Assembly: GCA_016743945.1 (NCBI GenBank)
Contig: JADGFI010000005.1
Span: 264,545 to 328,544, forward strand
DNA from: Desulfobacteraceae bacterium
Lineage (GTDB): Bacteria > Desulfobacterota > Desulfobacteria > Desulfobacterales > Desulfobacteraceae
Length of the DNA: 64,000 nt
Direction: 5' to 3'
Positions within the stretch are counted from its first letter, which is position 1. Each line of letters opens with the position of its first letter. The notes under the pieces were generated by a model, which was given only the letters and a program-made list of their open reading frames with translations, was not told the DNA's origin and ran no database searches. Below are positions 54,181 through 63,860 of this stretch, piece by piece. The position numbers were made by a program, and so were the translations under genes.

Positions 54181-54858
54181 ATGGTAAATCAAAAACGCGA
54201 AACAACCAGTGACCGGATTTTCCAACTGTTGAGCGAGGAAATTATAAATGGTCATCTGAAATCACAGGAAAAAATTAGCGAACCTGCCCTTGCACGCCGT
54301 TTCGGAACAAGCCGGGCACCAGTAAGAGAGGCCATCCGGCGTATGGAAGAGCGTGGTCTTATCGTTAGGAAACCACACTCCGGTTGTAGAGTAGCCGCCT
54401 TTTCCATGAAAAAATTTTTAGAGATTTTTGAAATTAGAGGGCACCTTGAAGGACTTGCCTGCAGACTGGTAGCAGAGCGCATGAGTGATGAGGAGTTGGC
54501 CAGGCTCAGGGAATCTCTGGAAAAGCAGTTACGCATCATCCAGTCCGATGGTGAGGTTTCTGCTGAAAGATATGATAAATCTATGGATTTTCACTATATA
54601 ATCGCTCACGGGAGTGGAAATGCCGCTTTGGCCCGGCTTTTATGTGACGATTTCAAGGATCTGATCAATCTTTACCGTAAACGATACACCTGGATTGGTT
54701 CAAACGATACCAGAACCCGGTCCATACGAGAGCACATGCGTATATTAGAGGCCTTGGAAGAGCGAGATGGTTTGTTCGCAGAGACCATTATGCGTCGACA
54801 CATTGCCAGTGCCATGGATAAAATTAAAGAAAACGATCAAACCAACCTCCTGGGATAA
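54181..54858 (+). CDS. GntR/FadR-type transcriptional regulator (FCD domain)
   Basis: 225 aa from ATG 54181 (GTGGA upstream); an in-frame TTG at 54160 and GTG at 54175 are alternatives. The N-terminal winged helix is complete (SEPALARRFGTSRAPVREAI, EERGLIVRKPHSGCRV). The C-terminal FCD helices include the metal-binding type His and Arg residues (MDFHYIIAHGSGN, RSIREHMRILEALE, MRRHIASAM). FCD regulators usually sense organic acids or amino acids. It is convergent with the UroD-family gene. It may control the M20/Dpp operon, but no operator copy lies next to it. Confidence 0.9.
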   Translation: MVNQKRETTSDRIFQLLSEEIINGHLKSQEKISEPALARRFGTSRAPVREAIRRMEERGLIVRKPHSGCRVAAFSMKKFLEIFEIRGHLEGLACRLVAERMSDEELARLRESLEKQLRIIQSDGEVSAERYDKSMDFHYIIAHGSGNAALARLLCDDFKDLINLYRKRYTWIGSNDTRTRSIREHMRILEALEERDGLFAETIMRRHIASAMDKIKENDQTNLLG

Positions 54859-54986
54859 CCAGCCTTATTGAAGAAATCGACACCTTGTTCAATGACGCCA
54901 AATATTTCTTTGTAGATGTGATAGAAATATAGAGGACCTGCCCTCGCATTAATCTGTCTTGGTGATATTATTGGTCATTTGTTAAT

Positions 54987-55016
54987 TTATATGAACGGCC
55001 ATGGCCGTTCATATAA
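54987..55016. terminator. 30-base perfect palindrome between convergent genes
   Basis: The sequence from TTATATGAACGGCC to GGCCGTTCATATAA is a perfect palindrome. It lies between the gntR end (54858) and the UroD-family stop (55029). In RNA it would fold into a strong hairpin on either strand; A/T flanks make a bidirectional terminator plausible, though a long T run is absent. Confidence 0.6.
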
Positions 55017-55028
55017 AAAATGGATGGT

Positions 55029-56030
55029 TTACTTTTGTTTGGCAGAATCAAACACACACTGCTTGACCAGTTCAAGCCTCTCTTTGGGAGTTGAAGGATC
55101 AATGACACATCCAGGTCCCATAATGATTCCTTTATCATTCTTTCTCCAGGATGAAACCTCTGCCACTTCTCTGACAACCTCTTCTCTGGTTTTTGAAAGC
55201 CAATTTTTCCCCCAGCTGAGGCCACCAATAAACGCCTTTTTGCAAAAAGTGCGAACTTCAGCCATGGAGGGCCCATCATCCCTGTCATGCCAGCTTATGG
55301 CCTGAACCGGATAATCCTGAACCTCCTTTATCATACAGTTTGCACCATGAAGATGAATGATATTGAACCAGGTTTTATCCTTAACTAAATTAAGGATTTC
55401 AAGGTCATATCCTTTCACAAAATCAGTGTGGAGTTTTTCTTCTAATCTGCCATAGGTTGACATCTGGGTCGCAAAAAAAATACCATCTGCACCACCGGCA
55501 ACCACCGCAGTTACAAACTGTTTTGTGGTTTCGGTTATGATCTCAAGGGCACGTTTCACTTTTTCGGGTTTTTCATGGATATGTTTGATAAGCGTATCCA
55601 CACCGGCCATCTTGGCTGCAGTGGTCATGGGGCTGAAGACCGTCTGAAGGAAAGGAATACGTTCATCCATCATTTCAAGACACAGGCGTTGGGCCTCAAG
55701 AACCATTGCATAATCGCCTGCTGTTCCAGAGATCATGTGAATATTGTCCCAGTCATCCACTGTTTTGATAATATGTTCATTCGCAACAGGAGGGGTGTTG
55801 TAACCGCTAAAAACTTTAAGGTCTATTCCATAATCTATTGTCGTATAGAGCCCGCAAGGCATAAACTTAATAAAATCCAAATCCAGTTCTTTCTGGGCCT
55901 TAATACTAAGTTCTGCCAATCTCCTTGGACTGCGGTCCTTATTGGGGAAATGCCCCCATAGACTGAAGGGTGTTCTGTCTGTTTCTTTAAATGCCAGTGC
56001 TTTTTCAATTCTTTCCTTGTGAGTCATCAT
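55029..56030 (-). CDS. Uroporphyrinogen decarboxylase-family protein (MtaA/MtbA-like)
   Basis: 333 aa TIM-barrel of the UroD/corrinoid-methyltransferase group. Visible features are HKERIEKALAFKETDRTPFS at the N-terminus, LQTVFSPMTTAAKMAG, and NIIHLHGANCMIKEVQDYPV. HLHGANC is close to the His-Cys zinc site of MtaA-type methyltransferases. GAISWHDRD-like QAISWHDRDDGPSMAEVR and MGPGCVIDPSTPKERL follow. True HemE would have an N-terminal RxPVWxMRQAGRY motif, which is missing. It may demethylate or dealkylate a small substrate. AAGGA precedes the ATG. No corrinoid protein gene is adjacent. Confidence 0.82.
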   Translation of the reverse strand: MMTHKERIEKALAFKETDRTPFSLWGHFPNKDRSPRRLAELSIKAQKELDLDFIKFMPCGLYTTIDYGIDLKVFSGYNTPPVANEHIIKTVDDWDNIHMISGTAGDYAMVLEAQRLCLEMMDERIPFLQTVFSPMTTAAKMAGVDTLIKHIHEKPEKVKRALEIITETTKQFVTAVVAGGADGIFFATQMSTYGRLEEKLHTDFVKGYDLEILNLVKDKTWFNIIHLHGANCMIKEVQDYPVQAISWHDRDDGPSMAEVRTFCKKAFIGGLSWGKNWLSKTREEVVREVAEVSSWRKNDKGIIMGPGCVIDPSTPKERLELVKQCVFDSAKQK

Positions 56031-56378
56031 CTTAAAAAATTCCTTAAGTCAAATATATTATTTCCTTGAAAGCGGATATTCACATTGCCGCCTTCATTAC
56101 GTATGCCGTTTATTGCTTCTTTTTCCATCTTTTTTTATGCATAAATTGCCGCATTTTTAACGGCAGTCGCTTTGAAAATATTAATTGAGGCTGCTTTTAG
56201 TGTAGCCGCGAATCGGACCGCGCCAAACCTTCGGACCCGGAGTCGTTTAACTCCCGTTTGTTTATCATATTCAGACATAGTGGCATTGAATCCCAGTGTG
56301 ATGCGATCTTTTTTATTTTTGGTGAAAACCGGTGAATGCCCATGGGGGCATTGCTCAACTTGACGGTTGTCCGAAATT

Positions 56379-56640
56379 TCAAAGTCGGGAAAAGCATGCC
56401 AGTGATTTATCGGATACGTATTTTTTTACCACGTGGGTGTCTATTCCTTTAAAAAGATCAGGGTATTTTCTTTTCAAATTGATAAGGAATTTGTGTATGC
56501 CTGAAGAGAAAATGCTGATTCGATTCAAACGCCGTATATTGGATTGAATATGAACATAATCAATGCGTTGCTTGTCGGTGTTGACATTGAAGCACTCTGC
56601 CAGTTTCCCGCACATTCTTTTTTTCTTTAATGCCTCACTT
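56379..56640 (-). pseudogene. Transposase remnant, IS1182/ISNCY-type
   Basis: The minus strand reads KLAECFNVNTDKQRIDYVHI then QSNIRRLNRISIFSSGIHKF and DKSLACFSRL. NTDKQR-D-VHI-SN-RRL is a conserved piece of these transposases. Only about 80 residues survive, no terminal repeats are visible, and the frames on both sides are broken. The rest of the 769-base gap 56031-56799 holds no recognisable gene. Confidence 0.6.
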
Positions 56641-56799
56641 TTTGTTGAGCTGTCTCACCGTTCTTGTTTGCTTCCATTCCGTCCGCCTTTCCCTATGAGT
56701 CATCCCAAAGGGGTATCAACAAAGGATAAAAATTATTATTTTATCCTCGCCAGCAAAGGGCTATTCGTCCCCAGGCTCAGTTATTTATATTTCAATCAC

Positions 56800-57762
56800 T
56801 TACACAAAATGACACGCGCACAGATGTCCTTTTCCATGATCTCGATATTCAGGTTCTACATTCCTGCAAATATCTTGTGCGATCGCACACCTGTTGTTGA
56901 ATCTGCACCCAGGAGGCGGGTTTATGGGGCTTGGGACATCCCCTTTCAATCGAATTCTTTTGTTTTTCATGCCGAATTTGGGAACAGGGATAGCAGACAG
57001 AAGTGCTTTTGTATACGGATGTAATGGCGTTTGGTATAAATCATTGCTTTTTGCCGTTTCGACAATTTTACCAAGGTACATTACTGCAATGGTGTCACTC
57101 ACATGCTTTACAACACTCAGGTCATGAGAAATAAAAAAATAGGTTAGATCCAATTCTTTTTGTAACTTTTTCATAAGGTTAAGAATCTGAGCCTGAATCG
57201 AGACATCAAGAGCGGATACGGGTTCATCACAGATTATTAACTTGGGTTGTAATGTAAGCGCCCTTGCAAATCCAATTCTCTGCCGCTGGCCTCCGCTGAA
57301 TTCATGAGGATATCTGTGTTTTTGGTCCGGCCGAATCCCAACCATATCTAACAACCGCTCGACTTCTTTATTTTCTTTTCTTTTATGAAGCCCATGAATA
57401 ATAAAAGATTCTCTTACGATTTGATTTACTGTCATCCTTGGATTCAATGATGCATAAGGATCTTGAAAGATGAGCTGTATATCCTTTCTAAGTTCTCTCA
57501 TTTCACCAGGGGACAAGGATACGATATCGGTTCCTTCAAAATATATTTGGCCGGCTGTCGGTTCGATCAACCTTGAGATAACTCTGCCTGTTGTGCTCTT
57601 TCCACATCCGGATTCACCAACCAGGCCCAGTGTTTCTCCTTTTTTTATAGAAAATGTGATACCATCTATAGCTTTAACATTCGCCACGGTCTTTGAAAAA
57701 AAACCTTTTTTGATGGGAAAATATTTTTTTAGACCATTGACTTCTAAAAGCGAGTTTGTCAT
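56800..57762 (-). CDS. Oligopeptide/dipeptide ABC transporter ATPase, DppF type
   Basis: 320 aa from ATG 57762, which has GGAAGGTAAC upstream; the ORF extends further but into dppD. Walker A is GESGCGKST, the signature FSGGQRQRIGFARAL and Walker B LIICDEPVSALDV. The C-terminal tail has the Opp/Dpp cysteine motif (GCRFNNRCAIAQDICRN, then C-A-C), known to bind a 4Fe-4S cluster in related proteins. Last gene of the M20-Dpp operon. Confidence 0.93.
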   Translation of the reverse strand: MTNSLLEVNGLKKYFPIKKGFFSKTVANVKAIDGITFSIKKGETLGLVGESGCGKSTTGRVISRLIEPTAGQIYFEGTDIVSLSPGEMRELRKDIQLIFQDPYASLNPRMTVNQIVRESFIIHGLHKRKENKEVERLLDMVGIRPDQKHRYPHEFSGGQRQRIGFARALTLQPKLIICDEPVSALDVSIQAQILNLMKKLQKELDLTYFFISHDLSVVKHVSDTIAVMYLGKIVETAKSNDLYQTPLHPYTKALLSAIPVPKFGMKNKRIRLKGDVPSPINPPPGCRFNNRCAIAQDICRNVEPEYRDHGKGHLCACHFV

Positions 57763-57767
57763 AGGTG

Positions 57768-58754
57768 TTACCTTCCTTCCTGCCATTGATCTGAATATTT
57801 AAAACAACGTACCAACCTGCCATTATGAGAATAAAGCATAGGAGAACGAGATCTGCAGATATCCTTGGCATAAGGACAGCGAGGGTTAAAACAACACCCA
57901 CTGGGCATTGCAAAAGGACTGGGCACCGTCCCTTCGATTATGGCCAGTTCTGTCTTGACCTCATCCAGAAAAGGGATGGAGGATAGCAACCCTTCAGTGT
58001 AAGGATGCAATGGATTTTCAAATAAAGGTTTGATGTCTGAATACTCTACTGCGCGACCCGCATACATGACCATTACTCTATTGGCCATTTCAGCGATAAC
58101 GCCAAGATCATGGGTTATCATTATAATGGAGGTGTTCAGTTTCTGCTGCAAATCATTCATTAAGTCAAGTATCTGGGCCTGAATCGTTACATCAAGTGCT
58201 GTCGTGGGTTCATCTGCAATCAGTATTGCAGGGTTGCACGCCAATGCCATTGATATCATAATTCTTTGTCTCATCCCGCCGCTGAGTTCATGGGGATAGT
58301 TTTTTATCCGTTTGTTAGGATCTGGAATACCAACAAGGTCAAGGATTTCCAGGGTTTTTTTGATGGCTGTCTCCTGGCCGACACACTGATGCAAACGGAT
58401 AACTTCAGATACCTGATTCCCAATCGTGTACAAGGGATTCAACGAAGTCATTGGCTCCTGAAATATCATGGAGATGTCGTTACCCCTGATTTTTCTCATT
58501 TCAAAGTCATTTTTTAAAAGCAGGTCCTCTTCTTTGAAAAATATTTCACCGGCATCAATTTTTGCTGGAGGGGATTGAAGTAGGCCCATAATCGCAAGCG
58601 AACTGACTGTTTTACCACAACCGGACTCTCCAACAATACCAAGCGTTTCTCCTTTTTTCAGATCATAAGTTATATCATTTATGGCAAAGGCCTTTCCTTC
58701 ATCTGTTCTGAAAGAAACGCTCAGGTTTTTCACACTAAGAATTATATCAGACAC
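57768..58754 (-). CDS. Oligopeptide/dipeptide ABC transporter ATPase, DppD type
   Basis: 328 aa, GTG start at 58754 with AGGAGG seven bases upstream. Walker A is GESGCGKTV, the signature LSGGMRQRIMISMAL and Walker B ILIADEPTTALDV. The cysteine tail reads GCCFNPRCPYAKDICRSRSP. Five bases separate it from the following ATPase. Confidence 0.93.
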   Translation of the reverse strand: MSDIILSVKNLSVSFRTDEGKAFAINDITYDLKKGETLGIVGESGCGKTVSSLAIMGLLQSPPAKIDAGEIFFKEEDLLLKNDFEMRKIRGNDISMIFQEPMTSLNPLYTIGNQVSEVIRLHQCVGQETAIKKTLEILDLVGIPDPNKRIKNYPHELSGGMRQRIMISMALACNPAILIADEPTTALDVTIQAQILDLMNDLQQKLNTSIIMITHDLGVIAEMANRVMVMYAGRAVEYSDIKPLFENPLHPYTEGLLSSIPFLDEVKTELAIIEGTVPSPFAMPSGCCFNPRCPYAKDICRSRSPMLYSHNGRLVRCFKYSDQWQEGR

Positions 58755-58808
58755 ACTGCTGCCTCCTTTTGGTTTGGATGCACATATTGTACTATTTAAA
58801 AAAGTCTG

Positions 58809-59651
58809 TTAAACATTTTTCAATTTTGGGTCCAGGTAATCTCTTAACCAGTCACCAAAAAGGTTAACACCCAGAACAGTCAGGGTAATGGCCAAACCGG
58901 GAAAAATAGCAATCCAAGGATTTGTCACAATATATATTCGTCCTTCAGAGAGCATTCTTCCCCAGGTTGCAACATGAGCAGGTACTCCTAATCCAAGAAA
59001 ACTTAAGGCTGCTTCCATCAGGATGATTCTTGCCATTTCCAGCGTAGCGACAATCAATACAGGACTTATTATATTCGGAAGTATATGCCTGAATATTATT
59101 CTAAGGTCCCCGGCTCCCATTGAACGAATTGCTTCAACATATTCTATCTCTTTTACAGAAAGGATTTCTCCTCTAACCAGCCGGGCATACCTCACCCAGC
59201 TGCTTATGCCGGCAACAATTATAATATTGAAAACTCCAGCGCCTAGAACGGACACGATAAAAATGGCCAAAAGTATAAAGGGAAATGCCAATTGAATATC
59301 CACCAGGCGCATAATGACACTATCTATTTTGCCGCCGTAATACCCACTGAAGCACCCCATGGTTATACCAATAGCACCACCGACAATGGTCCCCATAAAA
59401 CTAATGATCAGAGAAATTCTACTGCCGTAGATAAGCCGGCTTAATATATCTCTTCCCATCTGATCCGTACCCAAAAGATGACTTGAATCACCACTTTCTT
59501 CCCACACGGTTCCTTTTAACCGTATAGAAATATCTTGCTCATTGGGGTCACATGGTGCCAAAAACGGAGATAACAGCGCAACAGATATCACACCTATCAT
59601 TATTAAAATACCGATCAATCCGCTTTTATTTTTAAGAAGTTTTTTCCACAT
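58809..59651 (-). CDS. Oligopeptide/dipeptide ABC transporter permease, DppC type
   Basis: 280 aa from ATG 59651, with GGAAGGGGAA upstream; the longer frame at the front lacks a site. The start MWKKLLKNKSGLIGILIMIG is typical. LLGTDQMGRDILSRLIYGSR and EAIRSMGAGDLRIIFRHILP are the DppC motifs. Six membrane helices. Confidence 0.93.
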   Translation of the reverse strand: MWKKLLKNKSGLIGILIMIGVISVALLSPFLAPCDPNEQDISIRLKGTVWEESGDSSHLLGTDQMGRDILSRLIYGSRISLIISFMGTIVGGAIGITMGCFSGYYGGKIDSVIMRLVDIQLAFPFILLAIFIVSVLGAGVFNIIIVAGISSWVRYARLVRGEILSVKEIEYVEAIRSMGAGDLRIIFRHILPNIISPVLIVATLEMARIILMEAALSFLGLGVPAHVATWGRMLSEGRIYIVTNPWIAIFPGLAITLTVLGVNLFGDWLRDYLDPKLKNV

Positions 59652-59673
59652 AAAAAGATTCCCCTTCCAGTCC

Positions 59674-60588
59674 TTAATACTTAACCCTCGGGTCGATAAC
59701 AGAATACAGGATATCGACGAGAAGATTGATAAACACAAATACTATCGCCATAAGGATAACGACGGCTTCAACAACCAGAAAATCTCTGTTATGAATGGAC
59801 TCTACAGCAAGGCGGCCAATACCAGGCCAGCCAAAAACAGTTTCAGTAATAATAGAACCACCTAGTAATGAGGCAATTTGAAGACCCAGGATGGTAAGGA
59901 CTGAACTTAATGCATTTTTAAATGCATGTTTCATAACCACAACGCTATTGCTTAACCCCTTTGCACGGGCAACCCTTATGAAATCCTTGTTGAGAATTTC
60001 GATCATTCCTGAACGTAGCAAACGGGTGATGGTTGCGGAAGAAAAAATGCCAAGGCAAACAGCGGGCATAATCAAATGAAGAAAAGATCCCCTTCCTGAA
60101 GTCGGAAGCCATTGTAGTTTTACAGAAAATAGCATTATCATCATTATTCCTAACCAGAAAACGGGAACGCATTGTCCAAGTAAGGCCAGGATTTTTACCA
60201 CAACATCGGTTTTTGAGTTTCTTTTAACTGCGGAGATTACTCCGGCAGGAATACCCCATAATAAGGCAATAATAAAACTTGCAAATGTCAGTTCCAAGGT
60301 TGCAGGAAAACGTTCCAAAACAATACTGATAGCAGGTTCATCGTAAAAATAGGAATTTCCAAAATCTCCGACACTGATCCCTTTAAGGAACCGTAAATAT
60401 TGCACGATAACCGGATCATTGAATCCCATTTCTTCTCTTGCAATTTCAATGTCCTGAGGAGTAGCTCCAGGCGGCATTAGAAGTTCTACTGGATCCCCTG
60501 CCAGGTTCAGAACAAAAAAAACAACACACGTTATTCCAATTAAAACAATAACGGATTGGAGCAACCTTTTTATAATATATTGTCCCAT
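59674..60588 (-). CDS. Oligopeptide/dipeptide ABC transporter permease, DppB type
   Basis: 304 aa from ATG 60588. It starts with QYIIKRLLQSVIVLIGITCV and contains LNLAGDPVELLMPPGATPQD, the ATPase-contact loop RVARAKGLSNSVVVMKHAFK, and GGSIITETVFGWPGIGRLAV. An alternative ATG three codons upstream sits too close to AGGA. It follows dppA after a hairpin. Confidence 0.93.
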   Translation of the reverse strand: MGQYIIKRLLQSVIVLIGITCVVFFVLNLAGDPVELLMPPGATPQDIEIAREEMGFNDPVIVQYLRFLKGISVGDFGNSYFYDEPAISIVLERFPATLELTFASFIIALLWGIPAGVISAVKRNSKTDVVVKILALLGQCVPVFWLGIMMIMLFSVKLQWLPTSGRGSFLHLIMPAVCLGIFSSATITRLLRSGMIEILNKDFIRVARAKGLSNSVVVMKHAFKNALSSVLTILGLQIASLLGGSIITETVFGWPGIGRLAVESIHNRDFLVVEAVVILMAIVFVFINLLVDILYSVIDPRVKY

Positions 60589-60630
60589 GGGGCACATATC
60601 CTATTTTTGACAGTAAAGACGAATCAAAAT

Positions 60631-60668
60631 AGATCCGCCCTCAAAAGTGTTACAAAGAGAGCGGATCT
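60631..60668 (-). terminator. Attenuating hairpin between dppA-like and dppB-like genes
   Basis: AGATCCGC and GCGGATCT pair perfectly around a 22-base loop, in the 116-base gap after the binding protein. On the minus strand ATTTTGATT follows, a poor T tract. Such hairpins commonly let the binding protein be made in excess over the permease. Confidence 0.6.
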
Positions 60669-60704
60669 TTCATAATTAACAATTACAGTTCCGGGTAAAC
60701 CAGT

Positions 60705-62240
60705 TTATTTTTCAATGGAAGCGCCATACATAAAAATAAGTTCATCCAGTTTGGGTTTCCAGTTTTTGAGCCTTTTATTGTATGCATAGGTATCAAACTG
60801 CTGGTATAAGAAAATAGCCGGCGCCTCTTCCTTTGCCATTTCCTGCACTTTTTGCCAGGCGTTAAGTGCTTCATCATTATCCACTGTGGATGTGGCTGTT
60901 TGCCGTAATGCGTCAAATTCGGAATTGTTAAAGGTCGAATATCTTTGTTTCGTTCCAAAGGCGATAAGGGTGGTCAAATCGGCATCATTATAGCTTCCAC
61001 CAATTCCGAGAAGATACATTTGTTTTGTTGTTTTCTTAAGAAGCATGGATCGATGAGCACTACTTTCCATCTCCACAACCCGAACTGTAACGCCGACTTT
61101 TCCAAGCTGACCTGCTACTGTCTGTGCAACTTCCTTATTATTGATGTATGCCCCAGGGACCACTGTCAAATAAAGGGGAGTTTCATCTTTGTATCCGATT
61201 TCCGTGAGAAGCTTTTTTGCTTTTTCAGGATCAAAAGGATATGGTTTTACATTCGGGCTGAACCCAAAGAAGTTCGGTGCAACAACCGTTGCAATCTTGT
61301 TTGCTTTGCCACCAAAAATATGTTTTACAATGGCATCAACATCAACAGCATAATTTAATGCCTGTCTGAATTTTTTATTATACGTGGGTGATTTTTCGTC
61401 CAATGTGTTTAACCCAATAAAGATAACTCGAGTTGTTGCATTGTTTATCACGTTGATGTTGGGATTTTTACTCAATCTTTTTGCCTGGTTCTCCGGAACA
61501 GAAGAAATCAGATCCACCTCTCCGGCTTCAAGAGCTGCAACTCTGGAAGCCGCTTCCGGAATTACCCTGAAGATCACTTTTTTAATTGCAGGTGCACCTT
61601 CAAAATAACCGTCAAATGCATCCAGAATCAGTTTTTCGCCTTTATGCCATTTATTGAATTTATATGGACCGGTGCCCACTGGATGCTTGGTCCAGTATTC
61701 TATCCCATTTTTTTTGATATATTTCGGGGGAAGCATCACAAAGTTAACCAATCTCAATGCAAAACTGCCAAAGGGTTTTTTTGAGATCAGCCTTACGGTG
61801 TAATCATCCACAATCTGGACTTCCTTGAGGAATGAAAAGTCTTTTACCATTTTGTTTTTATAATTTGGGTCTTTCATCTGGTTAAATGAAAACAAAACCG
61901 TCTGCGCGTTGAATACCTCTCCATTATGGAACTTAACACCTTTTCTAAGTTTGAATTCGATGGTCGTGGCATCAATTTTTTTATAAGACTCGGCAAGATA
62001 TGGCACAACCTTTCCATTTACATCCCGCTGTGTGAGGCCGCTATACATATGGAGCTTAATAATGGTCGTTGTTGTTCCAAGCGCATTATACGGATCTAAC
62101 CCTGATATGTCTCTTCCCTGGGCAAAAGTTACTGAAGAGACTTTTTGAGCAGCAAATCCATTACCGGCGCACATTAATAGGCACAGGATGGCGGTTAGCA
62201 TTGCGCTAACAGAAACGGTCTTGCGAATACGGTTTTTCAT
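60705..62240 (-). CDS. ABC transporter substrate-binding protein, family 5 (DppA/OppA-like)
   Basis: 511 aa from ATG 62240 (AAGGGAG upstream), with a signal peptide (VSVSAMLTAILCLLMCAGNG). Family motifs are TFAQGRDISGLDPYNALGTT, LRKGVKFHNGEVFNAQTVLF and HPVGTGPYKFNKWHKGEKLI. It delivers ligand to the DppBCDF proteins encoded next. An upstream M20 hydrolase suggests peptide or N-acyl amino acid substrates. Confidence 0.93.
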   Translation of the reverse strand: MKNRIRKTVSVSAMLTAILCLLMCAGNGFAAQKVSSVTFAQGRDISGLDPYNALGTTTTIIKLHMYSGLTQRDVNGKVVPYLAESYKKIDATTIEFKLRKGVKFHNGEVFNAQTVLFSFNQMKDPNYKNKMVKDFSFLKEVQIVDDYTVRLISKKPFGSFALRLVNFVMLPPKYIKKNGIEYWTKHPVGTGPYKFNKWHKGEKLILDAFDGYFEGAPAIKKVIFRVIPEAASRVAALEAGEVDLISSVPENQAKRLSKNPNINVINNATTRVIFIGLNTLDEKSPTYNKKFRQALNYAVDVDAIVKHIFGGKANKIATVVAPNFFGFSPNVKPYPFDPEKAKKLLTEIGYKDETPLYLTVVPGAYINNKEVAQTVAGQLGKVGVTVRVVEMESSAHRSMLLKKTTKQMYLLGIGGSYNDADLTTLIAFGTKQRYSTFNNSEFDALRQTATSTVDNDEALNAWQKVQEMAKEEAPAIFLYQQFDTYAYNKRLKNWKPKLDELIFMYGASIEK

Positions 62241-62419
62241 AATTGATAACTCCCTTAAAAAAGTCATAATTGATAATATCTTTAAAAAATATTGATTTTT
62301 GATTTCAAAAATTTTTTCCTAAAACGTTGGCGGTTGTTTCAATACCCCCCCCCTTAAATAAAATTCTTTGCCTCCTTTTCATCCAAGTCCCTAAATCGGC
62401 ATCATTATTTATGATCCGC

Positions 62420-63607
62420 TTATTGGTTTGTGTCTATAATGAACTGTGCGAGCAAAGCTGTTCCATAGGGTAATGCCGCTTCCGGGAAAACAAAATTCCC
62501 ATTGTGAAACAAGATTTCTGGTTTGTTTGGCTCTTGAATTCCAAGGCGTGCAAACACGCCTTTTGGCACCACCTCCAGATATCGAGAAAAATCTTCGGAA
62601 CCCATTGCCGGAATATCAATGTATCTCACATTGTCAGCACCCACAATTTTTTCTGCACTCTTCCAGAGGGCCTTTGTTACCTCAGGAGAATTTATTAAAG
62701 CGGGCACACCATAATGATAATTCAATTCAGATTTACAATTAAATGAAGATGAAACACCGTTGATAATTTTTTTTATTTTTCCCTCTATCGTTTTTCTGAT
62801 TTCTTTGTTTTGGCATCTAACCGATCCGGAAAATTCAACAGTTTCGGGAATGATGTTTTTGGCCGTACCGCCATGAATTGTACAAATTGAAATAACCACA
62901 TTATCAAGGGCATCTATTTGCCTTGTTATGATGCTCTGAAGGGCCATAACCGAATTGGAGGCCGCCAGTATCGGGTCGCAGCCTACCCGATGGGGGTAAG
63001 CGCCATGTCCGCTGGTACCGGTAATCTTTACATTAAAGAAATCGGACGAAGCCATGGAGCTGCCTTCTCTTAATGCGATCTGGCCGAGTTGATAGCCTGA
63101 ATGACCGTGCATACCCATGATATAATCAACATTGGGGTTTTTCAGAACCCCCTGTTCGATCATATGCTGGGACCCAAAAAGATTTTCCTCCGCTGGCTGG
63201 AAAATCAGTTTTATGGTTCCAGAAAATTGATCTTTCATTGAGACCAATATCCTGGCTGCACCTAAAAGCATTGCTGTATGACAGTCATGACCACAAGCAT
63301 GCATTACCCCAGGAACGATGGATTTGTCTACCAAATCGGTTGTCTCCTGGATCGGTAGAGCATCCATGTCTGCCCTGAGAGCGGTAACGATTTCTTTTCC
63401 TTTTTTTTCTCCCTGAATGAGGCCCAACACGCCAACATCTGAATCAAGTGGAACCATATCGATCCCTATTTTTGTAAGTTCCGATTTTACAAAGGCGGTT
63501 GTTTCAAATTCAGACATGCTTAACTCAGGTTTGATGTGGATCTGGCGTTTTGCCGCAATAATATAATCTTTTAAATCGAAAGATTTTTGGAGAATGCTAC
63601 TTTTCAC
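62420..63607 (-). CDS. M20-family amidohydrolase (IAA-amino acid/hippurate hydrolase type)
   Basis: 395 aa, GTG start with AGGAGG nine bases upstream. The metal-binding motif is MHACGHDCHTAMLL (Cys and His), followed by MGMHGHSGYQLGQ, a lid domain (TSGHGAYPHRVGCDPILAAS, with His) and the C-terminal AMGSEDFSRYLEVVPKGVF. It lacks a signal peptide and would cleave amide-linked amino acids in the cytoplasm after import by the Dpp-type system, whose genes follow. A run of nine C (62345-62353 on the plus strand) lies in the gap to dppA. Confidence 0.93.
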   Translation of the reverse strand: MKSSILQKSFDLKDYIIAAKRQIHIKPELSMSEFETTAFVKSELTKIGIDMVPLDSDVGVLGLIQGEKKGKEIVTALRADMDALPIQETTDLVDKSIVPGVMHACGHDCHTAMLLGAARILVSMKDQFSGTIKLIFQPAEENLFGSQHMIEQGVLKNPNVDYIMGMHGHSGYQLGQIALREGSSMASSDFFNVKITGTSGHGAYPHRVGCDPILAASNSVMALQSIITRQIDALDNVVISICTIHGGTAKNIIPETVEFSGSVRCQNKEIRKTIEGKIKKIINGVSSSFNCKSELNYHYGVPALINSPEVTKALWKSAEKIVGADNVRYIDIPAMGSEDFSRYLEVVPKGVFARLGIQEPNKPEILFHNGNFVFPEAALPYGTALLAQFIIDTNQ

Positions 63608-63860
63608 TTAAATAACCTCCTGTTTTTTATCCAAAAAATTCTGCAATAATATAATATACAAATTTTTTTTATTTAACCCTATTAAAGTTCTTTATTATTG
63701 ATAATCGTCTGCATAATGTCGACTATTTTATAAATAGCTAAATGATTTATGTCAAATCTTATTTTTTTATCAATCAATAGTTTTGTAGTTTATTGGGGCG
63801 TTGAATCTTATATCTATTTTTAAATACAGCATATTATTCAATATTCAAAATTTATTTTTC

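Noticed and set aside
56172..56363. Short plus-strand frame (63 codons) beside the transposase remnant
   Set aside because: No ribosome binding site; composition looks like noncoding sequence antisense to decayed DNA.
62345..62353. Run of nine C between the M20 and dppA-like genes as a phase-variation site
   Set aside because: It is intergenic, about 105 bases from the dppA start and not between promoter boxes that I can identify, so slippage would have no clear effect.
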